DNA of 49,563 nt from Clostridia bacterium (GTDB taxonomy: Bacteria > Bacillota > Clostridia > Christensenellales > Borkfalkiaceae), in assembly GCA_017399035.1 (NCBI GenBank), contig JAFQEM010000027.1, forward strand, positions 1 through 49,563, given 5' to 3'. A model generated the notes under the pieces. It was not told the DNA's origin. It ran no database searches and saw only the letters and a list, made by a program, of their open reading frames with translations. Below, piece by piece: positions 16,091-25,500 of the stretch. Position 1 is the stretch's first letter. Every line of letters begins with the position of its first letter. A program made the position numbers and the translations under genes.

Positions 16091-16563
16091 GTGAATTTTT
16101 AATAAATAAAGCGCGAACCGTTGCCGTTACCGGTCATAGAATATTGCCTGAAAATTTTAATAAAGATAAGTTGAGAGATTTATTTTTACAGGTGATAGAA
16201 AAGGAATTTGACACTTTTTTAATAGGTATGGCGCTTGGGTTTGATACAGTTTGTTTTAACGTGCTTGAAGAAATAAAAGAGAAAAACAAAAATATAAAAT
16301 TGATTGCGTGCATTCCTTGTATAGGTCAAGCGGATAAGTTTAACAAAGAGCAAAAAGAAGAATATAAAAGAATGTTATCCGTCGCTGACGAGAAAATTAT
16401 TTTAAGTGAAAAATATACCCCTTATTGTATGCACAAAAGAAATCAGTTTATGGTTGATAACGCATCTGTGTTGATAGCGTTTGTAAACAGAAACTTTGGC
16501 GGAAGTTATAAAACCGTTACGTACGCGCAAAAAAACAACGTTCCTATAATAAATTTTGAATAA
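16087..16563 (+). CDS. SLOG-family protein (DUF1273/YpsA-like)
   Basis: 158 residues starting at a GTG that overlaps the rsmG stop; AAAGGAG at about 16066 supports it. The nucleotide-binding Rossmann motif is AVTGHR (13-18). Later LIGMALGFDTVCFNVLEE and the conserved NQFMVDNASVLIAFV and GGSYKTVTYA follow the YpsA/DUF1273 branch of the SLOG superfamily. SLOG domains bind nucleotide-like ligands. B. subtilis YpsA affects cell division, but the biochemical role is unknown, so I assign none here. Confidence 0.85.
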   Translation: MSEFLINKARTVAVTGHRILPENFNKDKLRDLFLQVIEKEFDTFLIGMALGFDTVCFNVLEEIKEKNKNIKLIACIPCIGQADKFNKEQKEEYKRMLSVADEKIILSEKYTPYCMHKRNQFMVDNASVLIAFVNRNFGGSYKTVTYAQKNNVPIINFE

Positions 16564-16569
16564 TAAAAA

Positions 16570-16600
16570 TCCCACGACAATTAGCCGTGGGATAATTTTT
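16570..16600 (+). terminator. Terminator after the rsmG operon
   Basis: TCCCACG (16570-16576) pairs with CGTGGGA (16586-16592), followed by TAATTTTTTT. It lies between the SLOG gene and the converging membrane protein gene. Confidence 0.88.
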
Positions 16601-16610
16601 TTAATATAAA

Positions 16611-17312
16611 CTAATCATTTTCATTTATTGCAATATCGGTTGCTATAAGCGTTTGAGAGGGAACGTAGAATATCCAAGCAAGATTTAGGTCAATATCGTT
16701 AATTGCCTTTATAAATGGTGGAATTGTCATAAATTCGTCTAAAACAGCAAACCCTATCAACACGTCGCATAATGCAAAACACAAAAGACCTATTGCAAAC
16801 AACGGCGCGCGCTTAAATTGAATAAATGCATAAACAACGTTAAGTAAAAGATTTGCAAAATAAAACATTGAAATAATTGCAAGCGTATCTGCATTATCTT
16901 TCAATACTACTAGCGTTGCTATAATTGCAGCCGCAGGAATAGCAACACGAAGTGCTAAATGAACTCTTTTAGTGCTAGTATATTCTTGGTTAAGATAAAG
17001 TCTATAAAAATAACAAATTTGAGTTACGCAAAAGAAAACCATTGCAACAACTCTGTCGTTATGAAATTTAACTAAACCGCACAAAAATAAGTCGGCGCAA
17101 ACGGTGGTTATCAGCGCAATAATCGTCAATAGATGTTTGTCGGTTTGCTTGTAAAAAATACCGACTACAATGCAAGCGATTGAAACTGAAGTGAGTGTTG
17201 AAATTCCGTAATAAACACCAGATACTAATTGAATAATTACGGCTAAAACAAGTTCTAAAAGAAAGAATATGCCTAAAGTTATATAAGTGAATTTGTTGTC
17301 AAATTTAATCAT
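16611..17312 (-). CDS. Polytopic membrane protein, YhhN-like
   Basis: 233 residues with about eight membrane helices and little between them. The arrangement and the segments CADLFLCG and LCDVLIGF (acidic residue within a helix), followed by the late WIFYVPSQTLIA, recall the YhhN/TMEM86 lysoplasmalogenase family. Similarity is by eye and moderate. It lies 18 bases downstream of the YwaF-like gene on the same strand and is probably co-transcribed with it, so both may act on membrane lipids. Confidence 0.55.
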   Translation of the reverse strand: MIKFDNKFTYITLGIFFLLELVLAVIIQLVSGVYYGISTLTSVSIACIVVGIFYKQTDKHLLTIIALITTVCADLFLCGLVKFHNDRVVAMVFFCVTQICYFYRLYLNQEYTSTKRVHLALRVAIPAAAIIATLVVLKDNADTLAIISMFYFANLLLNVVYAFIQFKRAPLFAIGLLCFALCDVLIGFAVLDEFMTIPPFIKAINDIDLNLAWIFYVPSQTLIATDIAINEND

Positions 17313-17330
17313 AAAAATTTACCCAAACAG

Positions 17331-18170
17331 TTATTTGTTTTGTTCAACGTTTGTTTTTTTAACTTTATTATAAATAATAGTTGCAAGTTTTATACCGCCA
17401 ACCATTGCGTAATGCATCAAAATTGCGGCAACACAGAAACCAACGGTATACGCCAACAAGAAGATAATCCAGTCTACTGCTTGGTAAACGACGCTTAAAA
17501 TAGGCAAGTGATTAGCAACGTAAGGGCTTACGTAGAACATAGAAAAGTCGTTATCTATACCTGCGTTAACTAACGCGCCGTGAACAATTTCGTTGAGAAG
17601 AACAGCAAGCACTAAACAAGCAACAAAAACGGGTATTGATTTTAAGAAATATTTAATATCAAGTTTTTTGCGATTGTAAACTGCAATATATATTCCTAAA
17701 ACCAACTGCAAGCCGTGATGCACCATAGTTTGAATATGAATACCTACTTGCGGGGTATTAAACACGTCGTTTGGGTAAACGAAAACTACCAAACCGCCAA
17801 AGAAAGCAAAGGTAGAAATAAAAGAAGAAAAATAATCTCTTAATTTACCATCTTTCATAAATGCAACAAAGGGCAAAACGTAAAGCGGTGTAGAGCAGAG
17901 TTGGAAAGGAAAATAATACCAGTTATAAGTATATTTATCATCAACGTAATGGAAAGCGTAAAAGAACTGTTTATAAAGTTCCAACACAACCATAATTATC
18001 CAACAGATAAGCGTGATGCGACGGAAAATTTTATCTTCGCAATCTCTAAAGAAAATGCAAAATAAAACTGTTACCGCAATAACTATCGCAACAAACATCA
18101 AGTGAAACCAACCGAAAGAAGTGGGCGGATTTTCAACCCCAAAAGCCATAAAATCGTAAAATTTTCTCAT
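17331..18170 (-). CDS. Polytopic membrane protein, YwaF/TMEM164-like
   Basis: 279 residues, seven or eight membrane helices. Features suggesting the YwaF (TIGR02206)/TMEM164 family are FGWFHLMFV near the N-terminus, the conserved WYYFPFQLCSTPLYVLPFVAF, the paired histidines in MVHHGLQLVLG and the late hydrophobic block. TMEM164 members in animals are acyltransferases for ether lipids. Whether the bacterial ones catalyse anything is not established. The pairing with a YhhN-like gene downstream hints at plasmalogen or ether-lipid metabolism, which Clostridia possess; this is inference. Confidence 0.6.
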   Translation of the reverse strand: MRKFYDFMAFGVENPPTSFGWFHLMFVAIVIAVTVLFCIFFRDCEDKIFRRITLICWIIMVVLELYKQFFYAFHYVDDKYTYNWYYFPFQLCSTPLYVLPFVAFMKDGKLRDYFSSFISTFAFFGGLVVFVYPNDVFNTPQVGIHIQTMVHHGLQLVLGIYIAVYNRKKLDIKYFLKSIPVFVACLVLAVLLNEIVHGALVNAGIDNDFSMFYVSPYVANHLPILSVVYQAVDWIIFLLAYTVGFCVAAILMHYAMVGGIKLATIIYNKVKKTNVEQNK

Positions 18171-18311
18171 AAGTAATTCCTAAAAACTTTTTCCTTTTTC
18201 GTTAGGTTGATTATATTATAAGGTATTTAAAAAGTCAAGCAAAAAAGCAAAACAGAAAACGACAAATTGAGTTCAAAAAATATAAAAAACACAAAAATAA
18301 CGCAAAAAAAC

Positions 18312-18340
18312 AAAACGGTGCAGTTTTTGCGCACCGTTTT
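18312..18340 (-). terminator. Terminator of the ABC importer operon
   Basis: Arms AAAACGGTGC and GCACCGTTTT (10 bp). On the minus strand the stem is followed by GTTTTTTTGCG. It closes the SBP-permease-ATPase-yerC series. Confidence 0.88.
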
Positions 18341-18379
18341 ATATAAATAAAAAACAAATAAAAATAAAATTTTTTTACA

Positions 18380-18646
18380 TTAAAGCACTTTTTTATAACC
18401 TTTTCCGTATTTTACACACCTAGAAACCCTTGAAAGCGTTGCCGAAGAAATGTCTGTTTTGGCAATTATTTTTTCATAAGTTTCGCCGTCAATCAAAAGT
18501 TTTGCCGCTTTTATTCTTTGCGTCATAGAATTTAGTTCTTTGATAGTGCAAAGGTCGCTAAAAAAAAGTTCACAATCTTCTTCAGTTTTTAGTGATAAAA
18601 TTGCTTTAAAAAGTTCGCCGTAGCAATCTTTAATATCGTCAGACAT
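18380..18646 (-). CDS. YerC/TrpR-family repressor
   Basis: 88 residues, all helical, of the TrpR/YerC/YecD superfamily. MTQRIKAAKLLIDGETYEKI is followed by the recognition helix DISSATLSRVSRCVKYG, which matches the YerC signature. In TrpR the domain dimerises and uses a bound amino acid as co-repressor. Here the gene overlaps the end of an amino-acid ABC ATPase gene (ATGA-type junction), so it probably controls that importer. The palindrome ACACTTT...AAAGTGT just after the operon's start site is a likely target. The ligand is not known. Confidence 0.88.
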   Translation of the reverse strand: MSDDIKDCYGELFKAILSLKTEEDCELFFSDLCTIKELNSMTQRIKAAKLLIDGETYEKIIAKTDISSATLSRVSRCVKYGKGYKKVL

Positions 18647-19497
18647 TATTCACCGTCCTTTTCGGAAACGCCGTGCAAAAAGGCTTTAAGTTTTTCCGAT
18701 TTAGGATTTTCTAAAATAGTTTTTGGTTCGCCCTCTTCTTCAATAATTCCGTCTGCCATAAATACGATTTTATCTGAAACGTGTTTTGCAAAACCCATTT
18801 CGTGCGTAACGATAATCATTGTCCTATCTTCGTCTTTTAGCGAGCGAATAACTTTTAAAACTTCGCCCGTAAGTTCAGGGTCAAGCGCGCTTGTTGGTTC
18901 GTCAAAACACAAAATTTTTGGTTTTAGCGCCAGTGCGCGCGCAATGGCAACACGCTGACATTGTCCGCCCGATAATTCACAGGGGAAAGCATCTTTTTTG
19001 TCAGAAAGCCCTATTTTTTCTAAAAGTTCAAAAGTATCTTGTTCAATAATTTTCTTTTCGTTTTCTTTAAATTCGTTAATGCGAGTTTTAATTTCTTTAG
19101 CCGACAACTTTTGCGCTTTAAGTTGTTTTTTTAATTCTTTAAGTTTATCTTTTAACAAAAGAGTGGGCGCAAGAGATATATTGTTAAAAACGTTATACTG
19201 CGGAAAAAGGTTAAAAGATTGAAAAACAAGCCCAAAGTTCAAGCGTTTTTCACGCAAAATCTTTTCGCTATCTTTATAGTTTTGTTCGCTGTTGAAAAGT
19301 GTTGAGCCGTCAAGCATCATAACGCCGTTATCAGGAGTTTCTAAAAAGTTTATACAGCGCAAAAGGGTAGTTTTTCCCGACCCAGAAGAGCCTATAATAG
19401 AAACTACTTCCCCCTTTTCCATTGAAAGATTGATGCCTTTCAAAACTTTAGTATTACCAAAACTTTTATTAAAATTTTCAATAGTTAAATAAGCCAT
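18646..19497 (-). CDS. Amino-acid ABC transporter, ATP-binding protein
   Basis: 283 residues; polar amino-acid importers of the GlnQ/HisP group usually have about 240-250. Walker A is GSSGSGKT (36-43), signature LSGGQ (175-179), Walker B ILCFDEP (195-201), and the D-loop SALDPEL follows. The extra length is a highly charged, coiled-coil-like insert at about 115-155 (KDKLKELKKQLKAQKLSAKE ...), just after the Q-loop region. The protein powers import with the permease upstream and the binding protein beyond it. It ends inside the yerC-like gene. Confidence 0.93.
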   Translation of the reverse strand: MAYLTIENFNKSFGNTKVLKGINLSMEKGEVVSIIGSSGSGKTTLLRCINFLETPDNGVMMLDGSTLFNSEQNYKDSEKILREKRLNFGLVFQSFNLFPQYNVFNNISLAPTLLLKDKLKELKKQLKAQKLSAKEIKTRINEFKENEKKIIEQDTFELLEKIGLSDKKDAFPCELSGGQCQRVAIARALALKPKILCFDEPTSALDPELTGEVLKVIRSLKDEDRTMIIVTHEMGFAKHVSDKIVFMADGIIEEEGEPKTILENPKSEKLKAFLHGVSEKDGE

Positions 19498-19500
19498 AGT

Positions 19501-20193
19501 TTACGCCTTAAAATAAGATAATTTCTTTTCGATATAGCCGAAAAGTAAAGAGAGTAATCCAGTAAATAGCAAATAGAAAAGACCTGCGTAAAATATAACC
19601 CAAATATAGCCGTTTAAAAGTTGTTCTGATGCTTTATACATAAGGTCAATAACGCCGATTGTATTTGCTAAAGATGTGTCTTTAACTAGAGTAATAGTTT
19701 CATTACTCATAGGTGGTAAAATGCGTTTTACAACTTGAAGTAAAACTACTTTAAAGAAAATTTGTGATTTGGTCATACCTAAAACCATGCCCGCTTCGGT
19801 TTGACCTTTATTTATGCTTTCAATTCCACCGCGGAAAATCTCTGAAAAATAAGCCGCGTAGTTTATAGAGAAAGCAACCAAAGCCGCTAAAAATCTTGTG
19901 CTTACCGTTTTATCAAACCAAACCCAACCAGTATTCATAGTTGGCCACACGAATTGACCATCGGTCAATAGTCCTGGAACGTAGAAAATAACAAAAATTT
20001 GTAACATTAACGGAGTACCGCGCAATACCCAAACGATAAGTTTAAAAAGAATACGTAGCGGAGCAAATTTACTCATTGTACAAAACGCAACGAGTAAACC
20101 TAAAGGTAAAGAAAAAACAAGGGTTAATAAAAATAAAAGAAGAGTGGTTACAAATCCGTCCATTAACCCCTGTGATATTGCTATAAAGTCCAT
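19501..20193 (-). CDS. Amino-acid ABC transporter, permease
   Basis: 230 residues, five or six membrane helices, of the HisMQ/GlnP type. The coupling-helix EAA-like motif is GQTEAGMVLGMTKSQIFFKVVLLQ, which docks on the ATPase. VWVLRGTPLMLQIFVIFY is also typical. A single permease gene suggests a homodimer. It sits 3 bases before the ATPase and 65 bases after the binding-protein gene. Confidence 0.93.
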   Translation of the reverse strand: MDFIAISQGLMDGFVTTLLLFLLTLVFSLPLGLLVAFCTMSKFAPLRILFKLIVWVLRGTPLMLQIFVIFYVPGLLTDGQFVWPTMNTGWVWFDKTVSTRFLAALVAFSINYAAYFSEIFRGGIESINKGQTEAGMVLGMTKSQIFFKVVLLQVVKRILPPMSNETITLVKDTSLANTIGVIDLMYKASEQLLNGYIWVIFYAGLFYLLFTGLLSLLFGYIEKKLSYFKA

Positions 20194-20258
20194 AAAACAC
20201 CTATAGTTTTTACAAGGCTTTTATCCAACGATAAAAGCCTTGTGTAATAATAGTTTTA

Positions 20259-21080
20259 TTATAAAGCACCAAGTTTTGCGGTATTAAGAGCAATTCCGCC
20301 GTATTTAGTAGCGAGTGTAGCCAACGTGCCGTCAGTATAGGTTTCTTTGAAAAGAGCGTTTATTTCAGCAGCAAGGTTAGAACCAGTTCTTACGCCAACT
20401 GCAAATTCTTCTTGACCGAAAGAAACGGTGTTGATATCAACTATTGAAAGACCTGCATAAGCGCCGTTACCAACAACGCTTTGAGCCATAGTTAAGTCAA
20501 TAAGAGCAACTTGAGAATTACCAGAGGCAACTTCAGTAAGCGCACCAACTTGGTCTTTAACACGGTTAATGTTAGTTCCTTGAACTGTGTTAGTTGCTTC
20601 AATATCACCTGCAGAACCTTGTTCTACTGCAATGCTAGCAGTTTTTATAGCGTTTACAGAATTATAAGTATTAAGGTTTTCAGTTTTAACAACTGCAACT
20701 TGTCTATTTTCTGCATAAGAACAAGAGAAATCAATGTTAGCGTCAAGTTCTGCGGTAGCGGTCATACCGTTCCAAATACAGTCAATATTTTTTGATTTAA
20801 GTTCAGCAACTTTGTTAGCCCATTTAATTACTACGAATTGAACGGTAACATCAAGTTTTTCGCCAAGTTTGTTTGCCATATCAGCGTCAAAACCAATCCA
20901 TTCGCCAGAATCTTCATCAAGCCAATCCATAGGTTTATAAAGAGTTATACCAACAACCAAAGTACCTTTGTTTTTGATGTAATCAACGTCGCTAACAGGG
21001 TCTTTTTGGCAAGCGGTTAAGCCGAAAATTGCGGTGAGTACCATAAGCACGGTGAGTGTGAGTGTTAAAAGTTTCTTCAT
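20259..21080 (-). CDS. Amino-acid ABC transporter, substrate-binding lipoprotein
   Basis: 273 residues from the ATG at 21080, chosen because AGGAGAAA lies upstream; longer readings add a non-signal N-terminus. A lipoprotein signal ends in LTAC (Cys about 24), giving a membrane-anchored exterior protein. The rest is a family 3 solute-binding fold: GTLVVGITLYKPMDWLDEDSGEWIGFDADMA, IDCIWNGMTATAELDANIDFS and FAVGVRTGSNL. It captures an amino acid for the permease and ATPase downstream. As the first gene of the operon it carries the regulated promoter. Confidence 0.93.
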   Translation of the reverse strand: MKKLLTLTLTVLMVLTAIFGLTACQKDPVSDVDYIKNKGTLVVGITLYKPMDWLDEDSGEWIGFDADMANKLGEKLDVTVQFVVIKWANKVAELKSKNIDCIWNGMTATAELDANIDFSCSYAENRQVAVVKTENLNTYNSVNAIKTASIAVEQGSAGDIEATNTVQGTNINRVKDQVGALTEVASGNSQVALIDLTMAQSVVGNGAYAGLSIVDINTVSFGQEEFAVGVRTGSNLAAEINALFKETYTDGTLATLATKYGGIALNTAKLGAL

Positions 21081-21118
21081 AATAGTTTCTCCTATTAAAA
21101 TATTGTAAATTAGTGCAA

Positions 21119-21181
21119 ACACTTTATTTAACTAAAGTGTGTTAGCATAGGTATTATACTTTATTACGCTAAAGTTGTAAA
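21119..21181 (-). promoter_or_regulatory. Importer operon promoter and operator
   Basis: On the minus strand, TTTACA (21181-21176), 17-bp spacer and TATAAT (21158-21153). Immediately downstream of the expected start is ACACTTT-8 bases-AAAGTGT (21119-21140), a good operator for the YerC-like repressor at the operon's end. The remaining bases of this 316-base gap (21182-21352) are AT-rich with nothing else I can support, apart from the terminator at 21353-21382. Confidence 0.7.
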
Positions 21182-21352
21182 GCGTTTTAACGCACTTTTT
21201 ATAAAATAATTAAAAAATATTTTATTAAGCAAAAAATAACCGTCATAAAAATATAGACAAATTTAATTTTGTTGATATAATTACCCAAAAACGATAAATT
21301 CTTTGTTTTCAAGGGGGAATTGTGATAAAATATGTTTAAAGACGTAAAGGAA

Positions 21353-21382
21353 AAAGCGTTTCTCATTTTTGAGAAACGCTTT
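21353..21382 (-). terminator. Terminator after the propeller-like gene
   Basis: Arms AAAGCGTTTCTCA and TGAGAAACGCTTT (13 bp, perfect), loop TTTT. On the minus strand the stem is followed by TTTCCTTT. It lies just beyond the stop codon at 21397. Confidence 0.85.
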
Positions 21383-21396
21383 AAGTTTGGTTTTAT

Positions 21397-22410
21397 TTAA
21401 AGACCGTATTTAGAAAGGTCGGTTGCGTAACACCATTTACCGCCCGTAAATTTGCCAAAGATATATTTGGTGGACGCCGATTCGCAGTTGATATAAAGTT
21501 TGCCGTCAACTATTGCCATTTCTTCGCTCATAGGCGGAACTTTTATGTCTTTAACTAAACAACTTCTATCAAGATATGCAAGGGGTACGGTGGTTTCAAG
21601 CACAGTTGCGCTTTCCGTTTGAGCCTTTTCAATATCATAAACGTAAATATGTGAAAAAGACAATCCCCAAGAAGTTGAAAGATAAACTTTAGAGCCGTCA
21701 AAGGTCATGCCTTGCACTTGTTCACGCATAGAAAAAGCAACTACTGGTGTGGGGTTAATTCCAAAAGTATCCGTTAGAGAATCTTCAAGATTAAATACCA
21801 CGGCAAGAGCGGTGTTTTTATCTCCGTTCGGGGTTGTGATTTTATGTGAATCGTGCGTGTTATATTGCGGTTCACGATAAAATTCGCCTATAATTAAAGA
21901 GTTATCTTTAACTTCTACGCAAGACGGCTTAATATAGTCGCCGTTTGCAGTTTCAGTAGAAAAAGTACCTATACATAAAAGTTCTTCGCCGTAATCTGCA
22001 TTTTTAAATTGTTCGTAATCAAAAACGTAAATAGCGTGTTCGCCACCGTCTGCAACGTAAAGATAATTTTTCCAAAAAGCAATACCGCCTGCGTGTCCAG
22101 TATAATTTGTGCCGTCTTGATTTTTAAGTAAAACTTTTCTAACCGTATTACCGCTGTCTTTATCAACTGCAAAAACGGGGGATGCAGAACCGTCTTTCAT
22201 ATATCCAGTTGCTAAAAAGGTGTTTTGAGTTATATCAAAACAAAAACCTTGCGGAACGTAACCGCTGTCAAGTTCGGGTATAACGAAAGCCTTTTCGGAA
22301 TTTTTATAATATTCGTTTACAGGCAGTTTAAAATATCCCACCGCTCCAAGCAAAATAATTGCTAAAACTAGCACGATAGAAATCAAAACTTTAAAAGTTT
22401 TTTTAAGCAT
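21397..22410 (-). CDS. Membrane-anchored beta-propeller-like protein
   Basis: 337 residues. A membrane helix at about 7-27 anchors the protein, with the rest outside the cell. The exterior part shows repeating strand-turn patterns typical of a propeller: AGGIAFWKNYLYVADGGEHAIYVFDY, KPSCVEVKDNSLIIGEF, VQGMTFDGSKVYLSTSWGLSFSHIYVYD and SEEMAIVDGKLYINCES. Such domains serve as binding or hydrolytic scaffolds. No catalytic set is clear and I assign no function. AGGAGAAG precedes the start. It stands alone between two terminators. Confidence 0.7.
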   Translation of the reverse strand: MLKKTFKVLISIVLVLAIILLGAVGYFKLPVNEYYKNSEKAFVIPELDSGYVPQGFCFDITQNTFLATGYMKDGSASPVFAVDKDSGNTVRKVLLKNQDGTNYTGHAGGIAFWKNYLYVADGGEHAIYVFDYEQFKNADYGEELLCIGTFSTETANGDYIKPSCVEVKDNSLIIGEFYREPQYNTHDSHKITTPNGDKNTALAVVFNLEDSLTDTFGINPTPVVAFSMREQVQGMTFDGSKVYLSTSWGLSFSHIYVYDIEKAQTESATVLETTVPLAYLDRSCLVKDIKVPPMSEEMAIVDGKLYINCESASTKYIFGKFTGGKWCYATDLSKYGL

Positions 22411-22526
22411 AGTCTTCTCCTTTGTTTGTAAGATAGCCGTTAATTATATACATTATATATTATATAATAAAAAAATTCAAGCAAAACCCCTTAAAATATT
22501 CTTGCTAAACTAAACGGTAAAAAAAA

Positions 22527-22550
22527 TGCGCCCTCCAAAAGCAGGGCGCA
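22527..22550 (-). terminator. Terminator of nifJ
   Basis: TGCGCCCT and AGGGCGCA with an 8-base loop. The minus strand continues with TTTTTTACCG. Confidence 0.88.
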
Positions 22551-22573
22551 TTAAATTTCAATCTAACTAACAA

Positions 22574-25500
22574 TTAGTCTTTTTTAGCAAGATTTTTATA
22601 AGTTTCAAGCCTTAACTTACTGTCTTGTTCGGTCTTTTCAAAGAGTTGTTCAGCGAGTTCAGGACGCGCTTTCATAAGAGATGCGTATCTAGTTTCGCCA
22701 AGCAAGAACGCTTTATAATCAGCGGTAGGTTCTTTAGAATCGAGCGAGAAGGGGTTCTTTCCTTCGTCAATAAGGTCTGGGTTGTAACGATAGAGTTGCC
22801 AGTAACCGCAGTCAACAGCCTTCTTCTCTTCGTCTTGCGACTTCATCATATTGATACCGTGGTTGATACAAGGAGCGTAGCAGATGATGAGTGAAGGTCC
22901 GTCGTATTTTTCTGCCTCAACGAGCGCGTTCATAAGTTGTTGCTTATTAGAACCCATTGAGCATTGAGCAACGTAAACGTAACCATAACTCATAGCCATC
23001 ATACCAAGGTCTTTCTTCTTAACTCTCTTACCTGCAGCGGCAAATTTAGCAACTGAACCAGTAGGTGTAGATTTACTTGCTTGACCACCAGTATTTGAGT
23101 AAACTTCAGTGTCAAGAACGAGAACGTTTACGTTTTCGCCACTTGCAAGAACGTGGTCAAGTCCGCCGTAACCTATATCGTAAGCCCAACCGTCGCCACC
23201 GAAAATCCAGATAGAAGGTTTAACCAAGCAATCAAGGTTGCCCTTAATGTAGTCAAGACCTTCAGCCGTTTCGGTTTCAAGAGCAGTTTTAACCATTTCT
23301 GATGCAACCTTTGATTTTTCAGCGTCTTCTTTATCGTTAAGCCAAGTTTCAAAAGCAGTTTTGGTTGCGTCGGCAACTTTATCCATAGCAGAAGTCATAT
23401 CTTCTTCGATTTTAGCGCGACGAGCCTTCATAGCAAGGTTCATACCGTAACCAAATTCTGCGTTATCTTCAAACAAACTGTTAGCCCAAGCAGGACCTTT
23501 GCCTTGTTTGTTGGTGGTGTAAGGACAGGTAGGAGCAGAACCGCCGTAGATTGAAGAGCAACCCGTTGCGTTTGCAACAATCATTCTATCGCCGAAAAGT
23601 TGAGTTACAAGTTTAACGTAAGGCGTTTCACCACAGCCTGCGCAAGCGCCAGAGAATTCAAACAACGGTTTGTTAAATTGACTACCTTTAACGGTGGTGG
23701 GTTTGCAACCAGGGCAAGCGGAAACGTTTACTTCAGGAAGAGTTTCGCTATATTCGTAGTTTACAGTTTCTTCTGCAACAACAGAGCCGAGCGGAACCAT
23801 AGTGAGCGCTTTTTCTTTAGCGGGGCAGATATCTGCGCAAACACCGCAACCCATACAGTCGAGAGCGGAAACTTGCATTCTGTATTCATAGCCCTTGTTA
23901 CCTATCATAGGTTTGGTAACGAAACTAATCGGCTTTTCTGCGCCTTCGCTAACTACTGCAGGGCGTAAGCAAGCGTGCGGGCAAACGAACGAACATTGGT
24001 TACATTGAATACATTTGCTTGCATCCCACTTGGGAACGAGAACTGCAACGCCACGTTTTTCATATTTAGTAGTACCCGTGGGAACAGAACCGTCTGCGTT
24101 AAATGCAGAAGAGGGAAGTTTGTCGCCTTCAAGAACGAGAATAGGATGAACGATATCTTTGAAGTATTTGTTATCTGCAACGGCAGCCATAGGCGCGCCC
24201 GTTTCGATAGTTTTCCAAGATTCGGGAACTTCAACCTTAACTAGGTTAGCAGCGGCAGAGTCGATAGCGTTATAGTTCATTTGAACAACAGCGTCGCCTT
24301 TTTTAGCGAAAGACTTATAAGCCATCTTCTTCATATAATCAACTGCTTGTTCGTAGGGGATAATGTTAGCAACCTTAAAGAACGCAGATTGTAAAATAGT
24401 GTTGGTTCTGCCACGAAGACCGAGTTCAGCAGCAATCTTAATAGCGTCAATAACGTAAAGGTTGATGTTTTTGTTAGCAATATCTCTCTTAACGAAAGCG
24501 GGAAGAACGTTTTCAAGTTCTTCAGCGTTTTTAGCAGAAGTGTTGAACAAGAACGTACCGTTTTCTTTAATATCGCCTGTCATATTGTAACGGGTGATAT
24601 AAGAGGGGTTAGAGCATTGAACGAAATCTGCTGCGTCGATAAGGTATGCAGATTGAATAGGCGTATCACCAAAACGCAAGTGTGAAACGGTTATACCACC
24701 AGACTTCTTACTGTCGTAGAAGAAATAACCTTGAACGTATTTGTCGGTGTGGTCGCCGATAATTTTAATAGAGTTTTTGTTTGCGCCAACCGTACCGTCA
24801 GAGCCAAGGCCCCAGAACTTACAAGAAATAGTTCCTTCTGGTGCAGCGTCGTATTTTTCGCTGAAATCCAAAGAAGTGTTGGTCAAGTCGTCGTAAATAC
24901 CAACGGTGAAGTGGTTTTTGGGTTCTGCTTGTTCGAGGTTTTTGTAAACAGAATAAATCATTGAAGGATTAAATTCTTTACTACCCAAGCCGTATCTACC
25001 GCCAACAACTTTGATGTCTGACATACCCTTTTCCAAGAGAGCAGAGCAAACGTCAAGATACAAAGGTTCACCAAGAGAGCCTGCCTCTTTAGTTCTGTCA
25101 AGAACGGCAATCTTTTTAACGGATTTGGGAAGAGCGTTTACGAAATAATCGATTGCGAAGGGGCGATAAAGTCTAACTTTCAAAAGACCAACTTTATGTC
25201 CTTCTTTATTCATTTTGTTGATAGTTTCTTCAACAGCGTCAGCACCGCTACCCATCAAAACAACAACGTTTTCTGCGTCGGGCGCACCGATATAGTCGAA
25301 GAGATGATAACTTCTTCCAGTGAGTGCAGAAACTTTGTCCATCATTTCTTGAACGATAGCGGGTGTTGCTTCGTAATATTTGTTTGCGGTTTCTCTGTTT
25401 TGGAAATAGATATCGCTGTTTTGCGCAGTACCCTTTTGAACGGGGTGTTCAGGGTTGAGCGCACGTGCGCGGAAATCTTCAATGTCTTTCATATCAACGA

